Assembly (NCBI GenBank): GCA_030847615.1
Contig: JAUMIR010000003.1
Location: forward strand, 340,146,256-340,210,255
Reading direction: 5' to 3'
Source: Gambelia wislizenii
Lineage: Eukaryota > Chordata > Lepidosauria > Squamata > Crotaphytidae
DNA: 64,000 nt
In this document: positions 44,401-56,656 of the stretch, in pieces
How the letters are laid out: each line of letters starts with the position of its first letter
Position numbering within the stretch: position 1 is the first letter of the stretch
Position numbers and translations under genes: made by a program
Notes under the pieces: generated by a model
The model's input: only the letters and a program-made list of their open reading frames with translations
Database searches by the model: none
What the model was told of the DNA's origin: nothing

Positions 44401-44513
44401 GTAGACACATTAAAATCAATGGGACCTCTGCTGAGCATAACTGATTTACATCCCATTGATTTTAATGGGTCTGCTCAAAGTATGACCAAGTATTGATTCA
44501 ACCCATGGTGTAA

Positions 44514-44660
44514 AACAGGTGAGCAAAGTGTAGCCCTCCAGATGCTGTTGGACTGCAACTCCCAGTAGCTCTAGACAGCATAGACAGTGGTGAGAAATGC
44601 TGGGAGTTGTAGTCCAACAACATCTGAACCAGAAGATTGCACTTTGCTCATCCCCAGTGT
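44514..44660. mobile_element. Palindromic hAT-like MITE
   Basis: GTGAGCAAAGTGTAGCCCTC is mirrored by GATTGCACTTTGCTCATCCC, with CAGATGCTGTTGGACTGCAA mirrored by TTGTAGTCCAACAACATCTG. Confidence 0.75.
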
Positions 44661-45084
44661 AAAATGTCAAATCAGAAAATAAATGTTACTTTGACTGAAA
44701 CTTTAATTCAAACTGCAGCACCCAAAGAAAGGCAAACGATTCTAAGATTAACAGAGAGAAAATACATAATCAAGCTGAACTGGAAGAATTAAAGCAAACA
44801 TAAAGAATCTAAGTGGGCTGAGTAAAATACTGGAATAGTTGGAAATGTACAAAACAGGAAAATGAGCAGCAGGTTGAAGCATGTCCCCTACAAGAGTGCC
44901 GACAATTGTGTAGCCCTCAAGTTGTTGCTGGACTACATCTTCCAGTATCCTTGACCTACAATATAAAATTATAATAGCAGACAGTGTTTGGAGTTTAGGG
45001 GAAAAAAGTTAACATGATGGAGATATATGAAATTATGCCTTGTGTGGAGTAAATGTATCAAAAGAGGTTTTTGCCCTTTCTCTT

Positions 45085-45187
45085 GTTTATCATTATCATT
45101 ATCTAGTGTCCTGCCTTTCCCCCAACACTGGGACTCAAAGTGGTTTACAAGTTATTAAAACCAGTATGGATTAAAAACATTAAAAAA
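45085..45187 (-). mobile_element. L2-like or SINE 3' tail
   Basis: TTTCCCCCAACACTGGGACT and AAGTGGTTTACAAGTTATTA; the complement of the 3' end type at 15560. Confidence 0.55.
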
Positions 45188-45195
45188 AAAATCAC

Positions 45196-45486
45196 TACAG
45201 GTTGAGTATCCCTTCTCTGGAATTCCAAAATCCAAAATAATCCAGAATTATCCACATGGTTGGCTTAGATAGTGACACTTTGGCTTTCTAATGGTTCAAT
45301 GAACACAAACTTTGTTTCGTGCACACAATTATTAAAAACATTGGGTATAAATTTACATTTAGGCTATGTGTATAAGATGTATATGAAACATATATAAATG
45401 AATTTTGTTAAAAAATTAAGAAAAAAATCTGAAATATGGAACATTTCTGGTCTCAAGCATTTTGGACAAGTGATACCCAACCAGTA
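45196..45486. mobile_element. Tc1/mariner-type (Tigger-like) MITE
   Basis: TA on both sides; CAGGTTGAGTATCCC at the left end and GATACCCAACCAG at the right. The inside GTATAAGATGTATATGAAAC matches a family known across amniotes. No transposase ORF. Confidence 0.72.
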
Positions 45487-45981
45487 CTAGAAGCAGGGGC
45501 CATCTGGTGAAGCTGAATTGTGAGAGATTCAGGACGAGCAAAATGAAGTACTGTACTACTTCACCCAAGGTGTAGCTATGGTTGGCGGGGGGGGGGGCGA
45601 GTGGGGCTTTGCTGCTCTAAAGGGGAATTCTGCCCTCCCAATAAAATTTTCCTTCACTCGCAAAATTTCTAGCATTGCATAGAGGGAGACACTGAAAATT
45701 TTTCACACCTAGAAATAATATTTTCTGTGTTTGTACTTCCTTGGCAGGTTTTGTTTTTGTTATGGATTCTTTGATGTCTCTCATCTGTTTTTGTATTTCT
45801 TTATTGTTACCTTAAGTTTTTTAAAAAAGTTAGATAGACGTGGCTTGTATGAGCAAGACATTAATAGCTTAAGCCTGGTTTGGTGGTGGGAGAGATAGGA
45901 GATGTTTTTTTCCTTCCGTCCCTACATTTCTAGCACTGTAGGGAGTGGGACATTGAAAATCATTCACACTTACAACTCATT

Positions 45982-47113
45982 CGGCCTGTCTACACTGCAG
46001 AAATACAGCAGCTTGACACCACTTTATCCACCATAGTTCTGTCCTATGGAATCTTGGTATTTGTAGTTTTGTGAGGTAGTTAGCTTTTTCTATCCCAGAA
46101 CTCTGATACCTCACCAAACTACAAATACCAGGATGTCATGTACTGGCTTTTTCAGACTCAGGACTTTATACGACTCACTAAATACAGTGTCATAATGATG
46201 CCGCATAAGTGCGAAAGGGCACTCATACCACACAATGTTGCTCTTGCATGTTTATATCCTGCCAATAATCCAATCTATTTTATTGATGGGAAAAGCCGTC
46301 AATAGATTGGCTGTGCAGGGTTTTTTTGCCGGCATTGCTAACGTATGAAACCTAGCACTTTTTTTCCACGTACTTACTCATCAATAACTTCTGGGTGAGA
46401 TTGTGACATCCAGGTAGGTGACACACTTTTTATGACCCACCCCAGTGTATTTGTAAGTTTTTAAGTGTATATATGTGCTTTCTTTTACATTTTATGTATT
46501 ATTTTTTGTTTTATTTTTGAATTTCCCACGCAATGAAGTCTTGCGAGAATCCGTGAGATTTTAAATGAGGAAGTGAATGAGGGCTCTGTTCACTTCCTCT
46601 TCATTGCCAGGGAAGCCATTGCTGGGAGACAAAGGTGAGTCTGGTGGGAGGCATTCTTTTGCCAGCATAATTATTAATTATTCTGGTAAAAGAATGTTTT
46701 TAGAGGCTTGTCTGATAAAGTCCTCAATGATCAGCAGTTTCAGAGTTAAAAATAGAAAAATAAAAATAGAAACAACAACATTGTTGCTCAGAATACAACA
46801 TTGTTTCTCAGAATGAAACCCAACTAACAAGCAGTAAACAAAAAGCATACTATAATCTTCCAAATCTGGCGGGCTATACAGTCATTGGCTACCAATCATC
46901 CTCACGCATATTCCCTTTTCCCAATCAGACTACATACTTGGTAGCAAGTACAGAGGAATGCAAACACAATTAGTCACAAAGTGATACAACAGAACAGAAC
47001 TTGGAAGGAAAAGGTCACATCCAGAACCAATCCTCACATAGGATTCCATAGGCTAGAACTATGGTACATAAAGTGCTGTCAGACTGCTGTATTTCTGTAG
47101 TGTAGACAGGCTC
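45982..47113. mobile_element. Palindromic hAT-like MITE split by a 902 bp insertion
   Basis: Left half 45982-46137 (CGGCCTGTCTACACTGCAG) and right half 47040-47113 (CTGTAGTGTAGACAGGCT) belong together and match 20408-20627. An 8-base repeat (AGGATGTC at 46130-46137, AGGATTCC at 47040-47047, two differences) marks the insertion site. Confidence 0.72.
46138..47039. mobile_element. Insertion inside the MITE, composed of non-autonomous elements
   Basis: Contains CTTTTTCAGACTCAGGACTT (46144-) mirrored by CTTGTCTGATAAAGTCCTC (46707-46725), and the family shared with 5970-6360 in its middle (46385-46690). The last 310 bp (46730-47039) are unassigned. Confidence 0.55.
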
Positions 47114-47389
47114 TTAGATTTGCTGTTTTCATGTTAACTTTGCTATCTGTTTTTCTTTGGGTGCCTAAACTATATTTCTAAATGTTCAGTTGACATTTTA
47201 AGTTCCCACAATTTGGAAAGCAGAGGAAAATTTATTGGGGTACAGTATTCTGATTGGGAGGAAATACCCTCATTTTGCCCCCACACAGTGTTAGTCAAAC
47301 TGCCCAGTCTTTCACCACAAGATCTAATGATGGCAAAGTTTTAAGAGGAGATTGATGAGAAATGAATGAACAGTCATGCTATCAATGGC

Positions 47390-47592
47390 TGCTGGTTGTG
47401 ACAACTACATATTATCTCCAATATTTGAGGCAATCTACTTGTCAGTCCCACAGTGGCTGGGGAGCATGAATAGAGGAAGGTGTCACTGCTCTCATGTCTT
47501 GTAGGCTGCACATTGGCAACCGGTTGACTCAGAAACAAGATGCTAGACTAGATGGGCCTTTGGTCTGATCCAGCAAAACTCTCCTGTCCTTG
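47390..47592 (+). mobile_element. CR1/L3-type LINE or derived SINE 3' part
   Basis: GACTAGATGGGCCTTTGGTC and TGATCCAGCAAAACTCTCCT is a common reptile 3' end of this type. Confidence 0.65.
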
Positions 47593-48026
47593 TTATGTTG
47601 TTCCAAGTCAATAAGTAGAAGGAAACATTTGCTTCAGGCATTGGATGCCCAAGATGGCAGAAAATCTCTGGCTGTGTCTTTCTGTTGGAGAACAGACAAC
47701 CTGCATGTTTTACGCTAGCCTGCTGCTCTCAGTGAGGTGGAAGATGTTGCACCACCATCAAGTTAAATCTCATTCTCATTGATTTATGTAGTTTCATTTT
47801 TGTTGAATTAAGTCACTCACACTCTGCTCTGTTTCTGCCAGTAGGCAAAGACGTTCTTATTTAAATCACCCTTCATCCTTTAACTTGTTGGGGTAGAAGG
47901 ATGTGCAATGGGTATGCTGTTTTTAAAATATGTAATATGTGTTGTAATTGTTTTAAATTAATGTTTCAAAGGCAATGCTTTAATTGGATTTATTGTTTAA
48001 TGCTTTGTGCCACATATTCACTAAGG

Positions 48027-48207
48027 TACAGTTGGGTAAAAACATTTTTTAAGAAAATCCAAAAAGCAAACCTTTTTGTTTGTCATTTTATATATGGGAT
48101 ACCATTTAACTATTCCATTATATATAATGGGACTTCAGTATCCACGGAGTCTGCTATCGACAGAGGGTCCTGGAACCAAACTCCAGTGGATACCAAGGGC
48201 CCAATGA
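48027..48207. mobile_element. Tigger-like MITE, decayed
   Basis: CAAATCCAAAAAGCAAACC-type middle, TATATATGGGATACCATTT and GGTCCTGGAACCAAACTCC match the fuller copies at 53038 and 61574. Confidence 0.65.
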
Positions 48208-48209
48208 AT

Positions 48210-50150
48210 TTCATTTTAACTTATGTTATAAGCAGCTTTGGATCTCATATTGGGAGAAAAGTGAGCTATTAACCAACTAACCAAATAATAGCTGGAGGGG
48301 GAGATGCCCTCTTGTCTCTCAGCTCAGGCAGCAAGATACCTTGGACAAGCATGTCTTCTGAACTGAACCCAGAGTGAACACTTATGGGAAGGCATTTGTA
48401 CTGCCTTGATGTTTCTGGTAACCAAATAACACCACAGTCATCTTACAAGTCCAAAGTACTCCACTGGAATGCAGGGCACCTTGTTGTATTACAAGACTGG
48501 TTTTCTTATAGGGTGTGTGATACAGGGATTGGGAGGGTGAAAAAGACTAATATTACAATGGAAAACAAAGCAGAACACTCCCAAAAGTTTATATATGAGA
48601 TGTCTGTTATGCTTTATTCACATCAGGGCTGGCTTTTGTGGCTCTAGGTTGATAGATTTTCTTGCTTTGTATGCCAGTTTATGAGTTAACACTTTTCATT
48701 CCATTTTCTATGGGTGTGTGGGAATTCCACCAAGAGACAGAACACAATTGCATCACACTTTAAAAAAGAAGATTTGCTTAAAGCCTGGAACAGAATCCAG
48801 CTTGCTAAGGACTAAAAAGAAAAGTTGTGTCAGGCCTAGTCTACATGTGCAACAAGATCAGAACTTGGAAAAGATACTTTTTAGGACTAGAACTCCCAGA
48901 ACCCCTGACCATGCTAGTTGGGGGATGCAGGGAGTTGTAATTTAGAAAGTATCTTTTTCTGAGCTCTGAAAAGGATGAGACATGAGAATTTGGCTCTGTA
49001 TTAATAGAGAGCATCCTCAGGCATATGCTGCTGAGCACCCACAGCAGGACCCACCACTAGTTCTCTCTCCCCATTTTCATGCCCCACAATAAGGTCTGTC
49101 CCAGGACATTTGCTGTCCAAGGTGAAGATCAAGATGGTACATTTCTCATTTCTTATACAAATACCAGCTGGATTGGCAGTTGACTTTTTCTTCAACATAG
49201 GCAGTGGGACAGCTCCCTCCACCACACCAGAATAAATTATTTGGGGATGGGGATAGAGTTCAGGATGTCCCTACTCAATGACCCAGCTATGGACTGTTGG
49301 CCCATCAAACCGTTTCCAGTGCCCCATATCTGGAGATACCACTCCCTACCCAGCCACTAACCCAAAGTGCCAGCTACAGCCAGTTGGGCCTAGCTCTCCT
49401 CTCAGTAGTGGAGCTTGATTGACTATGGTGGATTCCCTCCTTTTAAAATTCCCTGATAATGCCTCTGGAGCATTAGCAAAGTGTATCTCTCAAGCAAGAC
49501 TATCAGGGTTACAGGGCCATTGTGGAGGAATTAAAATGGCAGGTTCCACAAGGAGTGCTTCTTAGCTTAATTAACTTTTGTTGTCACAGCTATTTGGGCT
49601 ACTAGTGTATCTGCCTGCCCAACACCAAGATATGTTGTGGGTAGGGTGCTATGGCCGCCAAAGAGGCTACTTGTGGGAGATGGTATAATAGTGCAACCAA
49701 ATGTGATTTAGGTATCAGTGAACCTCCTGAATGATTCTTACTGAACTTCACAGATGTCAGAATAAATTTAGACAATATTGGGGGGGGGAATTTTTGCCTC
49801 CATTTTTACATTCCTCCACGGGGTTTTTCAGGTGTGCTTCTTAAAGCTTAAACCTAGTACAGTAGTTCAATCTTCAAATAATGCATTCCTCTAGAGCATT
49901 CTTGTTTTTTTTCTTTCTGGCATGGCGAAGTCCAAATAGTAATTGTGCAGTTTAATCACCACTGAGATGAAATATGGTAAAAAGGCAGATTATTGTAAGG
50001 GTTGAAAGGAATTAAATTAAAAAAAAACAACAGCTGCATGACTTCAGATTTGTTTTAGCTCTTCAAATACATCTACTCCTGGAGGATTGTAAAAAATATA
50101 ACTTTGAAGATGAAAAACAGATTTAGAGAAAATATTATGTGCAATAATAA
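48210..50150. other. No gene; scattered MITE pieces
   Basis: A palindromic hAT-like piece (48878-48960, GGACTAGAACTCCCAGAACC mirrored by AGGGAGTTGTAATTTAGAAA) lies in unassigned DNA. No coding domain. Confidence 0.45.
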
Positions 50151-50159
50151 ATATCAAAA

Positions 50160-50977
50160 ACATATACATTGTTATTAAAATATAATATGGAAGATGAACA
50201 AATCAAAGATGGTATGATTAGCTGGGCAAAAAATATTGGGCATAATATTCAGTTAGAACAATGGGAATTAATATGGAAGAAGGGGCTACAATTTACATGT
50301 TGTTATGACCTCCAAGAAAACTTTTATAAAATGATGTATAACTGGTATATGACACTGGATAAATTAGCTAAAATATATACAAAGATAAATGATAAATGTT
50401 GGAAATGTAAGAATCATGTTGAGTCGTTCTAGCATTTGAGGTGGAGATGTAGGAGAGTTATAGATATTAGTTAATGGTTAGGGAAATAATACAAAAAATC
50501 TTGAAAATAAACATAGTATTTGGGCCAGAATTTATTTATTTATTTTATTTTAATTAATTTATTTATTTATATCCCGCTCTTCAGCCACAAGGCTATCAGA
50601 GCGGCTTACAAATTGTTTTAAGCAATAGCTATTTACACATCTACTGCATTAAACAGTTTCCAATGTGTGTTAGCTAATTGCCCCCCACAAGCTGGGTACT
50701 CAATTCTATTAAATTGTTTCTATTAAACAATTAATTTAGAAAATAATTAATTTAGAAAACGATTAATTTAGAAAGAAGATACAAAACCTTGATAACTTAT
50801 TTAATCATAGCCGCAAGATTGGTATATGTGAAAAATTGGAAGAGTACTAAAATTCTAAAAATTTTGGAATGGTTATTGAAAATATTTGATATGGTAGAAC
50901 TAGATAAACTTTTAAAGTTGTTGACAGGAAGTTCAACAGAAAAATATTTTAAAACATGGAGACCTTTTATGGACTAT
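50160..50977 (+). pseudogene. L1 LINE ORF2 C-terminal region split by a SINE
   Basis: The first part reads GMISWAKNIGHNIQLEQWEL, FTCCYDLQENFYKMMYNWYM and KCWKCKNH, the usual C-terminal domain of squamate L1 ORF2, which includes a C-x2-C element. The reading resumes after a SINE insertion (50530-50703) with ITYLIIAARLVYVKNWKS and FKTWRPFMDY. Stops lie in the first part; a DNA transposon (50978-51283) follows immediately. Dead copy. Confidence 0.85.
50530..50703 (-). mobile_element. tRNA-derived SINE, long-tailed variant, truncated
   Basis: TTATATCCCGCTCTTCAGCC, GGCTATCAGAGCGGCTTACA and CCCACAAGCTGGGTACTCA; its tRNA-like head is missing. It interrupts the L1 reading. Confidence 0.8.
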
Positions 50978-51283
50978 GGAGATTATCAGATGTGGGGGAA
51001 CATACTAAAATTGCGTTCCCAACTGCGTCAGAAGATCTGTACAAGAACAGAAAGGGCAACCTTACCAGACACTCACATCCTTCTGTCATTCTGGGGGCGT
51101 AGTGCTGCTGCAGATGAGGCTTCCCTTTTGCTTTAATGGGGAGAAGCCGCTAATCAAAAGGGATGCCTTACTGATGTCGTGCTATGCCTCTGGAATGCTA
51201 GAGGACCATGTCACGTGGTAAGGTTGCCCCTTCCTGTTCTTCTAGTGATTTCTGACATGGTTTTGCTATGTCTGATAATCTCC
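50978..51283. mobile_element. Non-autonomous DNA transposon with GATTATCAGA ends
   Basis: GGAGATTATCAGA and TCTGATAATCTCC are perfect inverted ends. An inner inverted pair GGGCAACCTTACCA (51047-) / GTGGTAAGGTTGCCCC (51217-) and GCTTCCCTTTTGCTT / AATCAAAAGGGATGC fold the middle. Related to 18399-19000. Confidence 0.78.
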
Positions 51284-51289
51284 TCAGTT

Positions 51290-53035
51290 AAATACAGTAA
51301 TGGAGATTGGATTACTCTGAGCTTTGACTTGTAATGGAAGAACTGTTAAGAATAGATAGAGATAATATAACTAAAAGATGATAAATCAGAGAGCGGATAA
51401 TAGTAGTGCTGTGGTCAACGTCTGGTGGAAGCATGCCATAGAATTTTATTGGAGGACCTACAAATGCCAAGAAAAGTGTTTTCTCTAAGAATATCTAGGT
51501 CCCCCAGTGTGACTCTATGGTTAATCTCCAGTGGAAGCATAAATAGAATCATGCTGGAGGACCTACAAATGCCTCAAGAAGTGTTCTCCCAGGTAAAACA
51601 AAATACCAGGCCTATATTCATGGTTTTCTCACTTTTGCAGAGGTCCTTCACCCCTAACTCTCCAGCTCTCACCATCCTCTCAATGTTTATGCTGCTAAAA
51701 AAACTTCCAGCTAAACAGAGGATGAGGAGGAAAGTTGGGGGCTGGGCAGGCATAAAAAGATTTTGTAAAAAGGAATTTCTTTGACAGAGGCTTTGTTAAC
51801 AAAGGTATGCATGTGTACTTATTGAACATCTTTTCCATTGTACATTATAGTAGTATGTTGATATTATTGCTTGATGCCCAACTATTGGAAGCCTTTGATG
51901 TAACAGTGGTGATAGGAGCCTGCATTGGTTTTGAAAATGGGGCAAACAGTACAATTTTTTTGTAGAGTTAGTCCAGCTTGCTGTGGTCATTCCGCTTCAT
52001 AGTTTTTCTTAGCTAGTAATAAATTAATAACTGGAAAGTTTACTTGACAAGCTGTCACAATTTCTAGAAGGATCCACCTCATTAAAAATCAGCCAGTGTT
52101 TCCCTCTAACTTGGGTTACAGGGTGTGTAACATATATTTGTATAGAATATGCAAGGAGTGGGAGCTCAATTACCTGGGCCATTTCAGCCATTTAGAAAAT
52201 GCAGTCATCCATTTCAAGTAACTATTGTCTGCATATGTCAAGCATATGACAAATTAACAAGAAGGAAGTCATCCACACCCTATGCTGCTCAAACCTCCTT
52301 TTCCATCACCACCAATAGAAGGGCTACTGGCTCATAAATGATAGAACAGCCAGGGTTTGCATTTAGATATAACAATACACAATGGTTGCATTTGGATGTA
52401 ACAATAAACAATGGCTTATTGTTAAGTGAATGACTTGTACATTCATTCTTCATTATCTTCCAGCATTGCTGCAAGGAGGAGCTTGGAAGCTTTTGCTTCC
52501 ATTGTAAACCACAGTGTAGTGTTGTGTAGAGCTCGAAGGTAATTTGTTAATAATAGCTATTTCCCATAGTGAGTTACTTTTGGGGTTAATGAGGGGATGT
52601 AGCAGCAATTTTTCCTTAAAATGCAGCAATGCTGGTTTGGAAAGGTCACCAACATTTTATAATTTATATTTGGTGGCTGGAGGGAATGTTCCTTGTTTCC
52701 TTAATTGTATACAAGGTAGCTAGAGGTCTAGTTCAGGATGGCAAAGTGATATAGGCTCTCCAGGAGTGTGGCTGGTAGCACTGCTGCCCTGGTGATTATT
52801 TCCAAATGGAAGCAAGTAGCAGAGTCCTGTGTTGCCCTGTGGCACTGGGCCCTTGTTTAATAGTTAAAGAATAGACACCCCTACCTGTGGCCTCTCATTA
52901 ATTAGGATAACAAGCAACTGTGCATTCCTCAGTCCTGCAAAATAACTAGTGTGGTGTGTTACTAATGAGCAACATTACTCCCTTCCATGAGTAGTGTTAC
53001 AATGATTTTTTTTAAAATACTATAAAATTAATGGA
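51290..53035. other. No gene recognised; intronic DNA
   Basis: A tandem-like pair GGAGGACCTACAAATGCC (51452 and 51558) suggests an old duplicated MITE part. Otherwise unassigned. Confidence 0.45.
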
Positions 53036-53037
53036 AT

Positions 53038-53271
53038 TACAGTTATCCCTCCATATTCACGGATTTGGCATTCATGGATTTAAGTATTCACGGCTTGAAG
53101 ATATTCTTTAAAAAATAATAATCCAAAAAGCAAACCTTGATTTTGCCATCTTATATAAGGGACACCATTTTGCTATACCATTGCATATAATGGAACTTGA
53201 GTATTCACGGATTTGGGTATTCACGGGGGGTCCTCGAACCAAACCCCAGGGAATGTGAAGGGACAATTGTA
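53038..53271. mobile_element. Tigger-like MITE, complete
   Basis: TA on both sides; CAGTTATCCCTCCATATTC and GAAGGGACAATTG are inverted ends. The middle ATCCAAAAAGCAAACCTTGA and TATAAGGGACACCATTTTGC agree with 61574-61804. Confidence 0.85.
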
Positions 53272-53623
53272 ATTACTTTTACAAAGTAACATACTAAGCT
53301 CTAGCTTAAACTGTGGTCAGTCCTAACTATGCCCTCCCCCGAAACAAGATAGCTTCATGAACTACAGTTTGAAGTTGGCTTGTTTCAATAAACTATAATT
53401 AAGACTAACCACAGTTTGTTCTGTTGTGTTCTTATCTCCAAACATTTTTCTATTGTGGGATATGGCTCTCTCCCAACCTTATAAGAAACATTATCAAACT
53501 TGCCTTATAAGATAATTTGATACAAGTGTTTTTAGATCTGAAAATCTCTGAAGTCTTAAGTACTGAATTGGCTCTATTAAAAAAATGAGCCCTTGGGTCT
53601 TCAGCCTGTAGACTTCCACCAGC

Positions 53624-53624
<1 letters not shown>

Positions 53625-53666
<42 letters not shown>
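53625..53666. repeat. (AT)n microsatellite, about 21 units
   Basis: Uninterrupted TA/AT run of about 42 bases. Confidence 0.95.
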
Positions 53667-53671
<5 letters not shown>

Positions 53672-53834
53672 TTGTACCACTTCAAAGCATAAAATGGATG
53701 GGAGCTGCACTCACAGCCTTCTGGTGAGCTTCTCATAAACAAATGATTGGTCATTGTGCAAACAGAAGATTGAAAGAGGCTGGTCTTCAAATATTCTCAT
53801 TCTGGACTTTACATGTTATCACTGCTCAGCAACA

Positions 53835-54085
53835 ATAAAAACCTCCAGAGAGGGAGAGTTAACCACTTTCCAAGGCAGTCTCCTCCTCTGTTGAACAGCT
53901 GTTACCATCAGAAAATCCTTCTTAATGTTTAGTCAAAATGTCTTTTCTTGGAACGTGAATCCATTTGTTCAGGTCTTGCCTTCTAGAGCTGCAGAAAACA
54001 AGCTTATTCCATATAACAAACCTTAAAATATTTTCCTCCTCCTCCTCCTCTATATTTAAATAATTTGTTACCTCCTTTAAAAAAA
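53835..54085 (-). mobile_element. CR1/L3-like LINE fragment
   Basis: Plus strand CACTTTCCAAGGCAGTCTCC and CAGAAAATCCTTCTTAATGT are the complement of the C-terminal part of an L3/CR1 ORF; it ends in a (CTC)n tract and T/A-rich bases. Confidence 0.6.
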
Positions 54086-54659
54086 AATAGTGAAAAAGAC
54101 TGTCCATGCTCAAAAAAACTATACACTTTTTTTTACAGTAAACATTCCTTTTAGATTTTTATTCCCCACCCCCACCCCAATATACTTTGGATGGTTTGTA
54201 TATTTATCATTTCTGGTCATCCAGGGTTATGATCATATGTTTTGCTTTCATAATAGTTATATATGCTGCCAAGCTACAAGTGCTGTGTTAAATATTAATA
54301 AAATGGAAATGGTGCCTACAAACAAGCTACATTGTTGTACTACAAAAAGTCCCTGTTAGTGGGAGATGAGATATTACAATAGAATATTGCATTGTGACAT
54401 CTCAAGTTGCATAGGAGTTCTATAAAACATTTTGTGAATAGTATTTTTGAAACAATATGTGTGTTTGTGATTGAATTTAAGTGGTAGCTTCTGCGCTGAT
54501 GTCGCCTGGGGCACTGTGCTGAAAAGCAAGTCAGGGTGTCAGACAGCAACATAGATATGACAGCAAAAAAAAAAAAACCCCACAAAAAAGAACAGCACTA
54601 AGCAGCAACAACAACAAATCCCGAACAAAATTGTCAACTGATGTGCCTTAATTGTTACA

Positions 54660-54795
54660 CCAAGTGTAGTAGCTGTAGATTCTAGATGTTGGACTACATG
54701 CCTTATCATCCCTTATCATTGGCTATGTTGGCTAGCTGATGGGAGCTGCAGTCCAGCAACTCCTGGATGGCTACAACTGTCTGCTTTTGTGTTGT
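54660..54795. mobile_element. hAT-like MITE fragment
   Basis: GTTGGACTACATGCCTTATC and GGGAGCTGCAGTCCAGCAAC form the usual inverted core. Confidence 0.55.
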
Positions 54796-54904
54796 GTAGA
54801 AAGGAGTGATAAGCGGTGATATAATGAAGGATGACTCACCAAACCAGAGATTTTTGCTTTCATAGAGCACTTTAGTATAAGTCAGATAAAATGATAATTT
54901 TGGA

Positions 54905-55040
54905 TTGGAGTGGGAATCATGCAACATTCCAGATGTTGTTGGACTGCAGCTCCCAGCACTCCTCACTGTTGACAGTGCTGGCAAGGTCTGCTGGGAGTTA
55001 TAGTCCAGCAACATCTAGAGGGTTGTATGATTCTCATCCT
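54905..55040. mobile_element. Palindromic hAT-like MITE
   Basis: GGAGTGGGAATCATGCAAC is mirrored by GTTGTATGATTCTCATCC, and ATGTTGTTGGACTGCAGCTC by GAGTTATAGTCCAGCAACAT. Confidence 0.75.
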
Positions 55041-55049
55041 AGTTTTAGA

Positions 55050-56585
55050 TATTTAAACTATTTTCTTTTGCTGAGGGTTTTAACTTTGCCTTTATGTATT
55101 GCATTGTTTTGCCCCTTTTATCTCGGTTTTCTCATGTGCTTTTTGACATTTTGTGTTATGAATTTACCTGCACATTGCCATAGAACTCCCATTATTGGGT
55201 GGGTTAAGATAGTAATAAATGAAAAACATTTAGCATCTTTATATAATTTTAAGTTTTTATATACCATCTTTCAGGCTTTAAAAAGATATTTAAAACCATC
55301 AACATTTAAAAAGCATAAATAAAACCATGCAAGTAGAAAACCTGAGAGCAGTTTAAAGTGGTTTAAAACCCACTTCACACCATTTAAAACAATGAAGAGT
55401 CAAAGGAAGGCTTCCATATTTAATTAGTGACCCAACTAATTGAACCAGTTTGATTAGTTACCCAACTGCTCCAGAAGAAGTCCAATCCCAATTGGGCTGA
55501 TTCAGTGCTGCTCTGTTTTGAGTCCTGAACTTGATTTAAAAGAGAAACATCAGTTTATGCCTCCCATTGATTATCATGTGAAATACAAAAATGGCTATAT
55601 GGGTAATGTTTCTTTTCTTTATTCAGATCAATTGAAATTATTAGGCTGAATAAGGGGAGTATGCTTGCCATGTGCAAATTAGGTGCAGGGCCTTTAAAAG
55701 TTTATTTTAAAGGGAACTGTCAACAACTTTTGCAAAATTTCTTGGCAGAAGCATAAAAACTTTATAGGCTTGTAACCATTTAGGTGTGGATTATGCCTGC
55801 CAAACTAATGACAAAAACTACATGAGTGTTTTTCTTTTGGTGCAAAGGATATTTGAAGAGGATACACTTTGGGGATTTTGAAGATATCCAAGAAGGAGGA
55901 ACTTAATCTCGTTAATTTTCCTTATAGACTGCTGCCATGAAAGTGACAGATGTCATATACATGGACCCAAGTAACAGGCTTTCAAAATTTCGTAACAGTT
56001 ACAGTGGTTGATGTGGAATGCAGGGAGGAAGGAGAGAGAAAGCTCTTCTTCCTTTTTCTTGTTTTTGGACAATCTGTATAAAATGGCACAGATCTCAGAG
56101 GTGCCTTCAGGCCAGAAAGCTGCAAAATTTCAGAAACTGATCAGTTCAGCAGCTCAAGAGATATGGTGCTTAAAATCCAGTTTGGAAAGTATAGAGAAGT
56201 GTAGCCTCCTGATACCTCAGCAACTAGTGATGGCAGTTATACAATGCAAAATTTGAATTTCTTGCAAAGCTCACTGCTCTTATCCACACCTATGAAAATA
56301 TCGTGAGTTTAAGCACAATAGTAATTAAAGAAAAACTTCTAGCTGGCTAATTGCATGATTCTGCTCCATTTGTACACTTTTTTCAGATGATAAGATCCAG
56401 ATTTTCAAGGCACAGCATTTGAATTGCCAAGGCACTGAATTTTAAAGATTTCAGAAGGCAATACACGCTGCCTTGCTTGTAGGATGGAAATCAAGGTTGC
56501 TCTGCACATGAATTATTTTAAAATATTAATCCAGACATGTGTGATAATACTTATGTGTCTTCTGGAATGCCATTTTTCTGGGATT
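55050..56585. other. No gene recognised; intronic DNA
   Basis: L2-like tail traces near 55195-55400; an 82-codon ORF at 56008 has no known domain. Confidence 0.45.
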
Positions 56586-56656
56586 CTAGATTACTGTTGG
56601 CCCTCAACTTTTGTGGGTGTTAGGGGTGCAGGATCCTAATGAAAGCAGAAAAAACA

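Noticed and set aside
53625..53666. Origin or matrix-attachment signal at the (AT)n tract
   Set aside because: It is a plain dinucleotide repeat; nothing else in the sequence supports a function.
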